Assembly (NCBI GenBank): GCA_946894095.1
Contig: OX335642.1
Coordinates: 22,765,021 to 22,829,020 of the forward strand
Direction: 5' to 3'
Length of the DNA stretch: 64,000 nt
Source of the DNA: Incurvaria masculella
Taxonomy: Eukaryota; Arthropoda; Insecta; Lepidoptera; Incurvariidae
Below, one piece after another: positions 44,701 through 54,650 of this stretch. The position numbers and the translations under genes were made by a program. Within the stretch, counting starts at the first letter, position 1, and the number at the start of each line of letters is the position of its first letter. The notes beneath the pieces are model-generated. The model ran no database searches. It worked only from the letters and a program-made list of their open reading frames with translations, and was not told the DNA's origin.

Positions 44701-44826
44701 ATATAATACCACACAACTACCGTTATGATACTATCCCGGTACACCACGTTCCCGAAAGAATTAGGTACTATGAGAGTACCTACCCTTTAAGAGCATACAT
44801 ACACTGAACTGAATGGAAAATACTTG
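44701..44826 (-). mobile_element. SINE fragment
   Basis: 'ataccacacaactaccgtta', 'cccgaaagaattaggt', 'gagcatacatacactgaac', 'tgaatggaaa'. Only the 3' half remains. Confidence 0.7.
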
Positions 44827-45551
44827 GTGGCAGGTTGAGCAGTGAGGATGAAAAGACGAGAGTAGAAATCGAAACTAATTCGTGTCGTAGTCACGAGTTA
44901 CTCCAAAACGTCGAACTGTAGTTAGTTCAATTACGAATTCGGTACGCGCAACAACGAATATTCATTTCAATAAATATCGTCCTGTGAAGATCGTACGCGT
45001 TCTTACGTGTCGTTGGAAGCGATACAAAAGTGGCTACACCGCCCCGTACACACACATTTTTTGCTCCCATGCTTCCGTCCTCGCTGGGCATAAGCGATCC
45101 ATGTCCGGCTAGATACAAAAACTGTGAAACCGTATTCAATAAAAAACAGAACATATGAACGATTTGTTCTAATACAGTTATCTATTAAAATTGTCAAATA
45201 AAATTAAGTGATTGATGTTCTAGATTTGGATATCCTATAGCAAGATGCACTACGAACTCGCACAAGAGAACGCAGGGAACAGGGGTGATGTTTTCAAGTG
45301 AACACAGCTAAATTAAATTGAAAACTTTTTACAGACCCGCCATAAATCTTGGCCGGCGGAATGCATTGCAATCTTCCACCGCCACTCCCTTACGTACACT
45401 CCCTCACATGGCTGTCTCGCTTGTTACATACCCCCAAACTTTCTCACTTCACATCTGTAGCTACGTACATATCCGGTGCATATTTCACATCTCCCCGAGC
45501 CGTCGCAACGAATGCCATTAAAGAAATAAACACAGTTATATTTAGCGAACA
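44827..45551. other. Unassigned stretch
   Basis: Overlapping minus frames (44927-45197) and plus frames (45318-45630) have no recognisable domain. Confidence 0.5.
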
Positions 45552-45860
45552 TATTTTTTTTTTTTACTGTACATTGATTGCTAATAATACCACCCCAACT
45601 GACCACCCTAACCAACCTCATGGGAACTAGGTTCCTTGCCAGGACCGTCCTATTATTAACCGACTTCAAAAAAAAGGAGGAGGTTCTCAATTCGTCGGAA
45701 TGTTTTTATGCATAGCTACAATAAACTGAATGGATAACACGGGCAAATTCGAACATCGGTCATTCATTGTTATGGTAACCCTACCACCTAGTAGCACCTA
45801 GTAGTACATAAAAAAGGGGACCTACAGTATGACGTGAAATTCGAATTACAAAAGATGAAT
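45552..45860 (-). mobile_element. SINE split by a small insertion
   Basis: The tail 'ttttactgtacattgatt', 'ccttgccaggaccgtcct' and the body 'ataaactgaatggataacac', 'ccctaccacctagtag' are SINE. They are separated by 45657-45711, which is foreign to the family. Confidence 0.7.
45657..45711. repeat. 'accgacttcaaaaaaa' insertion
   Basis: 'aaccgacttcaaaaaaaagg', 'aggaggttctcaattcgtcg', 'gaatgtttttat' interrupts the SINE between 'ctatta' and 'gcatagcta'. I recall this motif as very common in moth and butterfly genomes; its class is unclear. Confidence 0.6.
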
Positions 45861-45948
45861 CCCTTAGTCGGTCATAAGACCTGCACGGGAAAAAATGCAG
45901 TGGGCCCAATTGAATTATTTTTACGTGCCCGGAAACCACACAGCACAG

Positions 45949-45960
45949 CAGATTAATATC
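45949..45960. repeat. Target-site duplication, left, of the Penelope element
   Basis: CAGATTAATATC is repeated exactly at 48175-48186. Confidence 0.85.
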
Positions 45961-46107
45961 ATAATACTTAATGTTTACGGATATACAGTGTTAAAAAGGC
46001 TCACTTCTTTCCGACGTTTCGTCCACCACGTTGCGGACATCATCAGGATCGCGGCGCGACCTCGAGGACCTCCGACGCGTCGTCCAGTCAGAAGTCAACT
46101 AAAGGTC
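45960..46107 (-). repeat. Penelope 3' terminal arm (sense)
   Basis: Inverse to 48000-48147 with about two mismatches. It carries the hammerhead-like motif in the same sense as the gene. Confidence 0.9.
46013..46046 (-). ncRNA. Hammerhead-ribozyme-like motif (sense copy)
   Basis: Minus strand: CTGATGA (46046-46040), one extra T, stem II GTCCGC/GTGGAC with one G-T pair around AACGTG, then GAAA and CGTC. The 20.7 kb copy has A-T where this has G-T, which keeps stem II paired. Stem I is weak. Confidence 0.5.
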
Positions 46108-46206
46108 GTCGGCTGCGGAGATTGTAGCTGTGGGTAGGTTCAGCTACAGATGCGGGTAGTAACACAGCACTTCGTTGGGCGATGAAATTGTCTGTGCAAA
46201 CTATGC

Positions 46207-47970
46207 TCACGGTGTGGGCAGCTGAACCCTTGTGTTGCCATATTGTGCCAGTACTGGAGACCAAGACGATGATAGCCTCATACTGTCATCTCTGTTGAAA
46301 TTCGGATGTCTTGAAATCTCAATGGATTCTCGTACCAAGCGGGGTATATATTGTTTTTCATCAGCGATTGTTTTAACTTGGTCGAAACGGATCCGATGAT
46401 TGCTTCCATTGTTCAAGACATGCTCACAGATCGCCGACTTGTGAAACTCATTGTTTTTGACTGCCTTGATGTGCTCTCCTATTCTTGTTTGCACACTTCG
46501 TTTTGTCTGGCCAATATAGTTTTTCCCACAGCTACATGGTACTTTATATACTCCTGGGGCCTGTAGTGGGATTTTGTCTTTAGCTGATCTTAGCTTGGAG
46601 GATATTTTTGCGAGAGGTTTGAAAAAGGTTTTTATGCCCATTTTTCTGAAAATCTTTCCTATGCGTTCCGTGACACCTCGCACGTATGGGAGGTATGCGC
46701 ACTGTCTTTGGACTTCAGCCCTCTGTATCCTTTTTCTTGCTGTTTGCTGACAGAAATCCTTGGCACGATTCTTGTAGTCATTGTAAGTTAAAACCTCCTT
46801 CACATATTTCAACTCCTCGTTCACATGTTCGACGTCACAGATTTTGTACGCGCGGTTCACGAGAGATTGTGTGGCAGACCTCAGCTGTGCTGGATGGTGA
46901 TGCGAGTTAGCGTTCAAGTACCTGTTGGTGTGCGTAGGTTTGCGGTAGACTATGTGGCCCAGCGTGCCGTCAGCTCTCCTCGTGACCAAAACATCAAGAA
47001 ACGCTAAACTTCCTTCTTTCTCAATCTCAATCGTAAACTTAATCTGTTGGTTAATCCGGTTAAAATGCTCGAGGAAACCGTCGAGGTGACTCCGTCCATG
47101 TGAAAAAATTGCAAACGTGTCGTCCACATATCGGAACCAGATAACAGGGGGATGTTCTGCCGTTTCCAACGCCTGCTTCTCAAAGTCTTCCATGAATATG
47201 TTGGCCACCACTGGAGCCACTGGTGATCCCATGGCAACTCCGTCTAGCTGCATGTAGTAGTCGCCTTGCCAGAGGAAATAATTTTGACGTAAACAGTGCT
47301 CTATAAGTCTCGTATGTCCCGTGTCAATGTTGTTACTGCCCAGATTTGCGTCAATGATCTGCAGGGCGTCTGTCAACGGAACATTAGTATAGAGCGACTC
47401 TACGTCAAAACTTACCATGAGGTCTTCTGGACCCAACTTAATGCTCGCCAATTTTTCCACAAAATGTGCAGAGTCCTTTATGAAGGTGGCTGTCTTTCCA
47501 GTCAGTGGATGTAGGACGTGAGCCAAATATTTCGACAGGCGGTCGGTGGGTGAATCTATTTGGCTAACAATGGGTCTTAAAGGAGTGTCTGGCTTGTGAA
47601 TCTAAGGGAATCCGTATAGTGTAGGTGGTTGTGGATTACATGAAATAAACCCCTTCCTTTGATTCTGCGGTACCGGTGAGTCCTTCTCATTGATAAGAGC
47701 GGACGTCCTCCGCGTAACACGAGCCGTAGGATTATAATTTAGCTTCAGGTATGTCCCCGTAGAAAGCATAACCCCAAACTTGTTCTTGTAGTCATCGGTG
47801 GACATGACAACCGTCGCATTTCCCTTGTCCGCGGGCAGAACCGTCAATGATTCATCTATGTGCAAGACCTTGAGAGCTGCTCTCTCAGCACCGGAGATAT
47901 TCGGCCGAGGGAGACGAGCTCGTCGCATGATGTAGGCTGCATGCTGCCGAAGAGTCTCTGCATCATTTGA
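46207..47970 (-). pseudogene. Penelope reverse transcriptase / GIY-YIG endonuclease, one premature stop
   Basis: One minus-strand frame of about 590 codons, from upstream of MRRARLPRPNISG (47928) to TAG/TAA-type stop at 46207, is interrupted only at 47602-47604, where YGFP*IHKPDTPLRP has a TAG at the position usually Lys. RT motifs: SFDVESLYTNVPL (A), GVAMGSPVAPVVANIF (B), WFRYVDDTFAIF (C, catalytic YVDD), then the thumb. The C-terminal nuclease has GVYKVPCSCGKNYIGQTKR, the Arg of TRIGEHIK, a CEH motif and the Glu of VRESIEI. It would prime and copy its own RNA at a nick. The N-terminus is missing; complete Penelope proteins are about 800 residues (family knowledge). The disrupted 108-codon and 439-codon frames are parts of this one gene. 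Confidence 0.93.
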
Positions 47971-47971
47971 T

Positions 47972-47997
47972 GCTACATGGTACTTTATATACTCCTG
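47972..47997 (-). repeat. 26-bp internal copy at the 5' junction
   Basis: The 26 bases here are identical to 46531-46556, which encode GVYKVPCS of the nuclease domain. They lie exactly between the inverted 5' arm and the start of the gene fragment. Confidence 0.85.
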
Positions 47998-47999
47998 AT

Positions 48000-48147
48000 G
48001 ACCTTTAGTTGGCTTCTGACTGGACGACGCGTCAGAGGTCCTCGAGGTCGCGCCGCGATCCTGATGATGTCCGCAACGTGGTGGACGAAACGTCGGAAAG
48101 AAGTGAGCCTTTTTAACACTGTATATCCGTAAACATTAAGTATTATG
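48000..48147 (+). repeat. Penelope 5' arm (inverted copy of the 3' end)
   Basis: Reverse complement of 45960-46107. The hammerhead-like motif at 48061-48094 is therefore antisense to the gene. Confidence 0.9.
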
Positions 48148-48174
48148 TCGACCAACAGTGAAAATCTAAATAAA

Positions 48175-48186
48175 CAGATTAATATC
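48175..48186. repeat. Target-site duplication, right, of the Penelope element
   Basis: CAGATTAATATC, identical to 45949-45960. Confidence 0.85.
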
Positions 48187-48550
48187 AATCGATAAATATA
48201 GACTGTAGACTGTAGATACAAAAATGTTTTGAAAGTCGTTATAATAAGTGGGTCAGACAAGTGGTCCACGTCTGGCAATTGTTCTTTATATCATACCATA
48301 CCAGGCGCTACCAGGATAAATCAAAACTACCAAAAAACTTGTATCTCTACTGTAATCAAGAGAAGAATGATCATGCATAATTAAAACTGTGGAATGCACT
48401 ATTTCTTCCATGTACAAACTGCGGTCCTTCAAACAGTTATCTGACACGGTTAGTTTTTGAGAATACACTTTTTTCGGGGAATGGGCTGTCATTATGATGA
48501 TACTATTTAACTGGTGTGATGTAAGGCATCCTACTCGTATTATATATATT
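48187..48550. other. Unassigned stretch
   Basis: The 109-codon minus frame (48286-48615) has no recognisable domain and runs into the Helitron end. Confidence 0.5.
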
Positions 48551-48551
48551 A

Positions 48552-49357
48552 CTAGCAGCCCGTCCCGGCTTTGCACGGGCATAATATAATTTAAAAAAAT
48601 ATAGTTTTGACACAATGCTACACAAATAAACCTTTTTTACGTAGAGTTCCTAAAAAAAGAGAATATACCTACATTGAAATATTTGAAATAAAAAAAACCT
48701 AGAAATAATTTCAGCGGGAATGAGCCGCGCGGCTAGTTCATTTTGTGGCCTTGACTACCCTCCCGCACCCCTGAGTGACGCCTACAAACTCTAAAACGCA
48801 TAGCTAGCCAAGCTGATTTTTTTCTAATTTTTAAACTCGTGATATCTTTCTAATGGAATGTCCGAATCAAATAATTAAAAAAATAATATAAAGGTAACGA
48901 TGCAGTCTTAAATAATAATTTATTTATTTTGATAAGGATTCATACCTAGGTACAAATAAAGAGCCTTTTCTAGCGGCGGTATTTAAATTTTTATTTTAAA
49001 TAAATGCATACTTATTGTGACATAACTATAATAGTTAGATGTATGCTGTCCCGACATTTTTAGATAATGATGTGTTCTATAAAAGTGTAGTACATCATTT
49101 TGTTCTATCGTGAATAGTTTTCGCAGCGCTCGCGATGTAAGGAACATTCTTGGTATTTTTTTCCACCTTGGGTTACGTTATCGGAGTTTTGGTAATGATC
49201 CCTAATTTTTTTTAAATAAAATATAGCCTATGTTACTCGGATAGACTGTAGCTTTCCAACGGTGAAATATTTTTTCAAATCCGTTCAGAAGTTTCGGAGC
49301 CAATTCAGTTCAAATACACAAACAATCAAACCTTTCCTCTTTATTTAATGGTATAGA
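48552..49357 (-). mobile_element. Non-autonomous Helitron (copy 2)
   Basis: On the minus strand it starts A|TCTATACCATTAAATAAAG and ends with the hairpin CCCGTGCAAAGCCGGGACGGG, 'ctg', CTAG|T. The host A and T at the ends are as expected for Helitron insertion. It is an inverse copy of 2418-3712 without the LINE insertion, 806 bp. Confidence 0.85.
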
Positions 49358-50540
49358 TTTACTTTAAAGTGTATCCCGGTCAAACGAACCTTTATTCTGA
49401 TACGTATAGGTATCTGACACGGATAGTTTTTGAGAATACGCTTTCTACAGCTGTTTTCAATAGAATTCCATGATTTCCGAATGAAAAAACCGTAAGTTAG
49501 TCGAGAAGCGTTCGTAATAAATGCAACAGTAAGCTTGCCTATCCTCAAACGATTCACCTAAAACTTTTGTTTTTGCAATGTAAATTGGTTCAGAACTAAA
49601 CTTTAAGCCGTGCTCGCCTTAAGGCCCTTAAGGTGATTCGAAACGTTTACAATATCAAATATAATACATAATATCAATGCAATACATCAATTGTACTTGG
49701 AAGGTTTTGGTAAATTCTTTACATTTCGCAGTAAAGTATACTTAAGTAGTTACGAGGATCCCGCAAATTTTAAAATATAGTTATTGTTTTTATTATAATT
49801 TAGTTAGTTACATTTAATTATTTTCGAAAATTAGGTCTCATATGTTTAAGAAAAAAGGTGTTTGATCGAAATAAAGAATAGAAGAGAACTTTAACAGCAA
49901 ACAGAAATTATCACCTTTTTTGTTAGTGACTAGTTATGTTTTTTTTTTCAATTTGAAATTTTATTTATATTACCCAACTGAAAAATGTTTACCATCCATT
50001 TGTTATTGATTTTGGCTTTGTATTGGCAATAGTATAATATATGATGCCCGAATGTTTTTTTCTCTATCTAAAGTAATATTTAAAACTGGTATTTATTTAT
50101 TTTAGTGGGCGTACAATCCTATAAAAAAAACAAAATCTGGTTACTTAAAATGCTTAAAAATGGTTGAAATTTCTGTTGAGTAATAACAAGTATTAAAGCT
50201 TAACTTATCATACGAAAAACGTAAATTTTGGTCGACGGCCCCTTGAGGCTACGCGCTTGAGGACGCCGACGAATCAAATATTCATTCCAAATCCCTAAAC
50301 AATAGGACAAAGGACACAAAACACGAGTGACAAACAGATCAGTATTGGTTGAGAGCTGATATTAAAACAACAGCCATAACATGACACGAATTTATACAAA
50401 AGCATATACCTAATTGGAAAAATAACTAGACTTTTGCCGCTAGTGATTGTAGTGTATTACAAAATAACACAAGTTTTCATGGCACTCGGATGATGGCTTA
50501 GGCACGAATTAGAAAAGATAGCTAAATTAATAAATATACT
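49358..50540. other. AT-rich unassigned stretch
   Basis: The 70-codon minus frame at 49345-49557 has no recognisable domain. 'cggatagtttttgagaatacg' near 49420 also occurs near 48450 in similar form, hinting at a short local repeat. Confidence 0.45.
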
Positions 50541-50866
50541 TTTATTTATGTAGCTGGGCATTGACGCTACTGTCATGACATTAGCCAAACACACCGCATT
50601 CCCGGGAGAACTAGGACTTTATCAGAACGATTCATTTAAATGACCGCAGCTATATTGAACTGGATGGAAAGTATGGACAGTGTTTCATTGTCGCTTCGAC
50701 CATCTTTCATCCAGTGCGATAGTTTCAACTCGGGCGATCTAGTCGGGAAGGAGACCTACGGTTTTACATGGATCCCGACCCACGGAGAAGGCTTGCATTC
50801 GTGGCAGGCGAAAGTGGCGGGTTTGAATTAATGACCTCTCGAATGAGAGGCGAGGCCCTGAGCAAG
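50541..50866 (-). mobile_element. SINE, near full length
   Basis: 'tttatgtagctgggcatt', 'cgcattcccgggagaacta', 'ctatattgaactggatgg', 'tttcatccagtgcgatag', and a head remnant 'gggtttgaattaatgacctc'. Confidence 0.8.
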
Positions 50867-50960
50867 TAACAAAACAAAATCCGTAAATAACATAATTGAA
50901 TCCGTATTTAAGAAAACAAATTCTATTCTTACTAAGGAAATTGATATGACCATTTCATAA

Positions 50961-51232
50961 AGAGCTCGTGATTAAGGGGCAAGAGAATTTTCCTTTCATG
51001 TGAGAGGTTATGAGTTCAAATCTTCGCCCAGGTCATGAACCAATTTTTTTCTATTACTGCGTTGGATAAGTGCAACTCGTTATGAATACGAGTCGTTCCA
51101 TGGTTCAGAATCCATGCAACACTGTAGGTACCCTTCACCTACTAGATGGTAGGGTTAAGCCCGCCCAGGCTAGTACCTCCGCATTGGATGAAACTATGTT
51201 CGAAGTGGCAATGAAACATTGTCCGTGATTTC
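50961..51232 (+). mobile_element. SINE, 3'-truncated
   Basis: 'gagctcgtgattaagggg', 'gagttcaaatcttcgccc' (B-box-like), 'gggttaagcccgcccagg', 'ggcaatgaaacattgtccg'. It ends before the usual 3' part. With the minus copy just upstream it makes a head-to-head pair. Confidence 0.8.
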
Positions 51233-52329
51233 GTTTGGCCGTGGGGAGGTTTGTTCATCGTTTTTATTTTTTTTATTTTAGTAGCATATATGTGTTTTAA
51301 ATATTATTTTTCATTTAATTTATTATCTTTTGTGTATCGTTAATGTTAATGAATATTTTCTTTGGTAATTTTTTATTTTCAGTGATGTGTGTGCCTCATT
51401 GCACCTCTCCTACATCTCTAAAGTTGAATGTTAAAGAATGCCATAGGGCATTAATTTCTGCCGTTTTGTTACCGTAAGCCGTAAAAAAAAATCCAACCCA
51501 ACTACAATTAACTCAATAAACCAAACCTAGCATAACAAACCTTATTTAACGAGAAATACTATCCGAAAAATATGTTTCACCCTCTCGTATTTATTCTGTA
51601 TTTCAGCTAATGATGTGTATTTTCTTTCAAACAAAAACATTAATTGTATCTGTAGATACTAGCTGCCACTAGTTAAATCCGGAATGAAACTTAAAACAGT
51701 CGAAGCAACGCTTTAGAAAGAGACCAACGCAACGTTAATAAAATTCTCAAATCCTCGGCACTTCATAAGCAACGGCCGCACGCCAATTTCACTCAGCATT
51801 CCATTATTTTACGGCACCGAGTGTTCTCTTAACAGAGGAACAAAAGAGTTGTAGAAGGGAGTTGAGGGAAGTTGAAAAATTAATATAAATTTTAAATTTT
51901 ATTTACAATTTCCCGGAGCTCGGTGGCGATGTTAGTATGCACACAGCGGGACTTGACGGTCGCCGTTGTCGCAGCCGGATCTAGCTGACATTTATTCATT
52001 TATAAATTCGATTTCTTGTATTTTAATGTTATGTGAATTTTCCTTGATGAAAATATGACACATCGTTCAAAAATCCATACAAAAAAACTATTGAATTGAG
52101 TTTTTGGTGACCTCAAACCTGAAGATACCAAAAATTTGATCAGGACAAATATTTTAGTCATAGGAGCATGCCAGGCTTGAAGGCTGTAATTTGTTATATG
52201 AAATTAAATTTATTACACTTAAACTTTATTTTTCAACTTACCTTTGTCGGTACTATTTCATTCCATATCGAATAGCGCATCTTTCTAACTCATATTAATG
52301 AGTAAGGCAATAAAAGTTTTTCTGAATAT
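51233..52329. other. Unassigned stretch
   Basis: No gene or repeat recognised. Confidence 0.5.
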
Positions 52330-52610
52330 TAAAATAGTGATATCAGCCTGCAAATACTGTCAACGCGAATCAGATAGGGAACATCCTCTAGATCCTTTAT
52401 CCATAAGGTAGGCAAAATATGAAATGATCTCCCTGCATTTCTTTCAAACAAGGTGTTAAGAAGCATCTGGTCGGCAGACATGGTTTTCCCAGCCACCGTG
52501 AAAGCTCGTAAGCCCATGGGCGTCGACGGTCACCTCTTACGTCAAGGCCCCACATGCCGTGCTGAACGGTTGGTTATGCGTCCAAACATATCACATTCCT
52601 TGGAATAAGC
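52330..52610 (+). repeat. Possible repeat family D, longer copy
   Basis: 'cccatgggcgtcgacggtc', 'cccacatgccgtgct' parallel 20384-20468. The end 'cattccttggaataagcgac' is shared with 24756-24774, where it adjoins the tRNA-Leu-type element. A 62-codon minus frame (52329-52517) reads GLRAFTVAGKTMS... without a recognised domain. Confidence 0.4.
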
Positions 52611-53055
52611 GACGTAAAAAAAATTTGACAACAATATAATAATAAATATATAATTTGACAAAATTGAGAAGTAAATGTCAGTACAGTTAAGACATTCTGC
52701 CCCTTTAGCGACGAATCACCGAGCAAAAGAAAGCTCAGATTCGCGAATTAATTTGGATTAAGAACAAAACCGGTGAGTCTGTCAACTTGCTAAATACATC
52801 ATGAGTATTCTGCCATATCAAACAATGCCCTTACTTTTATTATCTTTTTAAAGTACGACTATTATATTTTAACCAATATAATGCAGGGGTGGAAACAAGG
52901 CACAGTCATAAAATATAAAAAGGTGTTAACAGAGCACAATTAATACGTGTAGTGCAAAGCAAAGCTGATCGCCTACCAATTCCACCACATACTATGTGAC
53001 TCTTCATACATCTGAATGTAAGTTGTTGTGCAGTAGACAATTATTTACTTACTAA

Positions 53056-53345
53056 TGGGACTGTACATGGATGGCTATAGCATATCTACTGTTATTAGCA
53101 ACAAACGACACGCTATCTAGGTGCAATGACAAAAGCCCGGCTACATTTAAATAGATGGATAATACGGACTATCCATTGTCGGTTCGACCATGTTTCGTTC
53201 AACACGATGGTACCGATGAACCCTACCGCCTAGTTACTCAGAAACAGTTTTACGTGGAATCCGAACTACGGCCCGCCAGAACGGGTGGACAAATGGTCAC
53301 CCATCCACAACCCGACCATGCTGAGAGATATTGCAGACTTTACTG
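53056..53345 (-). mobile_element. SINE with 5S rRNA-like head (copy A)
   Basis: The body is degraded SINE ('tgtacatggatggctat', 'aaatagatggataatacgg'). On the minus strand the head has 'catggtcgggttgtggatgg', 'gtgaccatt' (53290-53326), matching the 5S rRNA intermediate element/C-box region ('ggatgggtgacc'), followed by 'gtagttcggattccacgt'. The 84-codon plus frame here is incidental. Confidence 0.7.
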
Positions 53346-53640
53346 CTGTACTTGCTATTCAAATAATATGACAAAAAAAATGGGTGGAAATCGTAAAATC
53401 TTAATATAATACTTTTCCTACTTCAACTTAACGCAGGTTACCATTTAATCCCGTTCGCTGTAGCGCGCGATATGGAGTAAGTAGGACGTTAGATATCTAC
53501 GTAGCTCCATCTCGCTCTGACCCTATCTAACTCCTCAGTTGAACGCCTCTAATGAAAGATCGTCCTTATACCTGGATCGGACTTGAGCTTGGTTGACAAA
53601 AACAATCTTCACCAAATAAAACACTGTGAAACCTTTATTG

Positions 53641-53724
53641 TTGTGTGTAATGGCTAAATCGCACCTACTGTCATTATATTAGCCTAACATAACAAAAGTA
53701 AACTGGGTCCCATGCCAGGGTGCG
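53641..53724 (-). mobile_element. SINE tail fragment
   Basis: 'gtgtaatggctaaatcgcac', 'gggtcccatgccaggg' correspond to the 3' part in minus orientation. Confidence 0.55.
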
Positions 53725-53801
53725 GCTTGAAAACTCGATTTATTATATTTATTTATTGGGTACCGAAAAAAATAATACACAAATAGATACAAATAGAATA
53801 G

Positions 53802-54191
53802 AGCCTCAATAGCCCAGTGGCGCGACACTTCGGCGATCGTTCTCCGAAGTTAAGCAACGCTGGGTCGGGTCTGGTCTTGGATGAGTGACCATTCGACTGT
53901 TGAGAGAGGCTGGCCGTGGTTCGGATTCCACGTTAAACTGTAGGGTCCTAAACGGTAGTTCCTTACTTACTAGACGGTAGGGTTAATCCCGCCCGGGTTG
54001 GTACCATCGCATTGGATGAACGATGGTCGAAGCGGCAATGAAATTTGTCCGTGTTTTCCATCCAGTTCAATGTAGCCGTCCGATATAAGGAAGGTCCTGG
54101 CATGGCACCTAGTTCCGATGTGGTGTGTTGGGCTAATACCATGACAGAAGGTGTGGTATTAGCCATCCATGTCCAGTCACATAAAAAAAAA
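53802..54191 (+). mobile_element. SINE with chimeric tRNA/5S head (copy B), full length
   Basis: Head order: tRNA-type A box 'tagcccagtggcgcg' (53810-53824); 5S-like block 'ccgaagttaagcaacg' (53844-53859) and 'cttggatgagtgacc' (53876-53890); then tRNA-type B box/T arm 'cgtggttcggattccacg' (53921 region). The body and tail are ordinary ('gggttaatcccgcccggg', 'catccagttcaatgtagcc', 'ccatgtccagtcacat' plus A9). It is the most complete copy of this subfamily here. Confidence 0.85.
53830..53915 (+). other. 5S rRNA-like segment inside the SINE head
   Basis: The words gaagttaagcaacg, then gggtcgggt, then cttggatgagtgacc occur in the order and spacing of the eukaryotic 5S rRNA internal promoter (A box, intermediate element, C box). 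The 5' and 3' ends of 5S rRNA are missing, so it is not a 5S gene. Confidence 0.7.
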
Positions 54192-54650
54192 GATAGGTTA
54201 TATAATTATGAACGAATGCTGAATCCGGCCCAAGATAATGAAAGTTGACGATTTGAATGGTCACTAAAAAATTAGTAGAGAGGTAACGGTAAATTTTTTT
54301 TCTAGCATGATACATCATTTAGTTTCCGCGCCGCACCTAATATTATATTAGACTAATAATTTCGAAAAGACCAACATCAATTTTTATATACCGGTGTTTT
54401 TTTTTAAGGTATATGCAGCCATGAATCCCATAGAAGATAACGTATGTAAGATAAAGTAATACAAAACAAAAAATAGTTATCAAATGTTACCTGTTTCGAA
54501 TAAAAGTTATTAAAATATGCCACCAAAAACACCAAGGTTTGAGAAACAGTGTGTTAAGTCCTCCGTAAGATGACGAGATGCCTGGGACTAGATAGAGAAA
54601 CATTGCGGCACTGCACAAAAGTTCATTTTGTAAATGTTCCCAAACGGTTT
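54192..54650. other. Unassigned stretch
   Basis: No gene or repeat recognised. Confidence 0.5.

Larger units (their letters stand above)
45961..48174 (-). mobile_element. Penelope-like retroelement, 5'-truncated, with inverted ends
   Basis: A 12-bp direct repeat, CAGATTAATATC, flanks it. Ends: the 3' arm (45960-46107) and an inverted copy at the 5' side (48000-48147), 148 bp each with about two differences. Outside the 5' arm lie 27 further bases (48148-48174). The single gene, on the minus strand, has an RT and a C-terminal GIY-YIG endonuclease, the defining pair for Penelope-like elements. Arm similarity and only one stop in the gene suggest a recent insertion. Confidence 0.92.

Noticed and set aside
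46686..47514. Plus-strand frames of 60-74 codons at 46351-47514.
   Set aside because: They are antisense shadows of the Penelope RT/nuclease gene.
52329..52517. 62-codon minus frame GLRAFTVAGKTMS...
   Set aside because: It lies in a dispersed repeat and I cannot connect it to a known protein.
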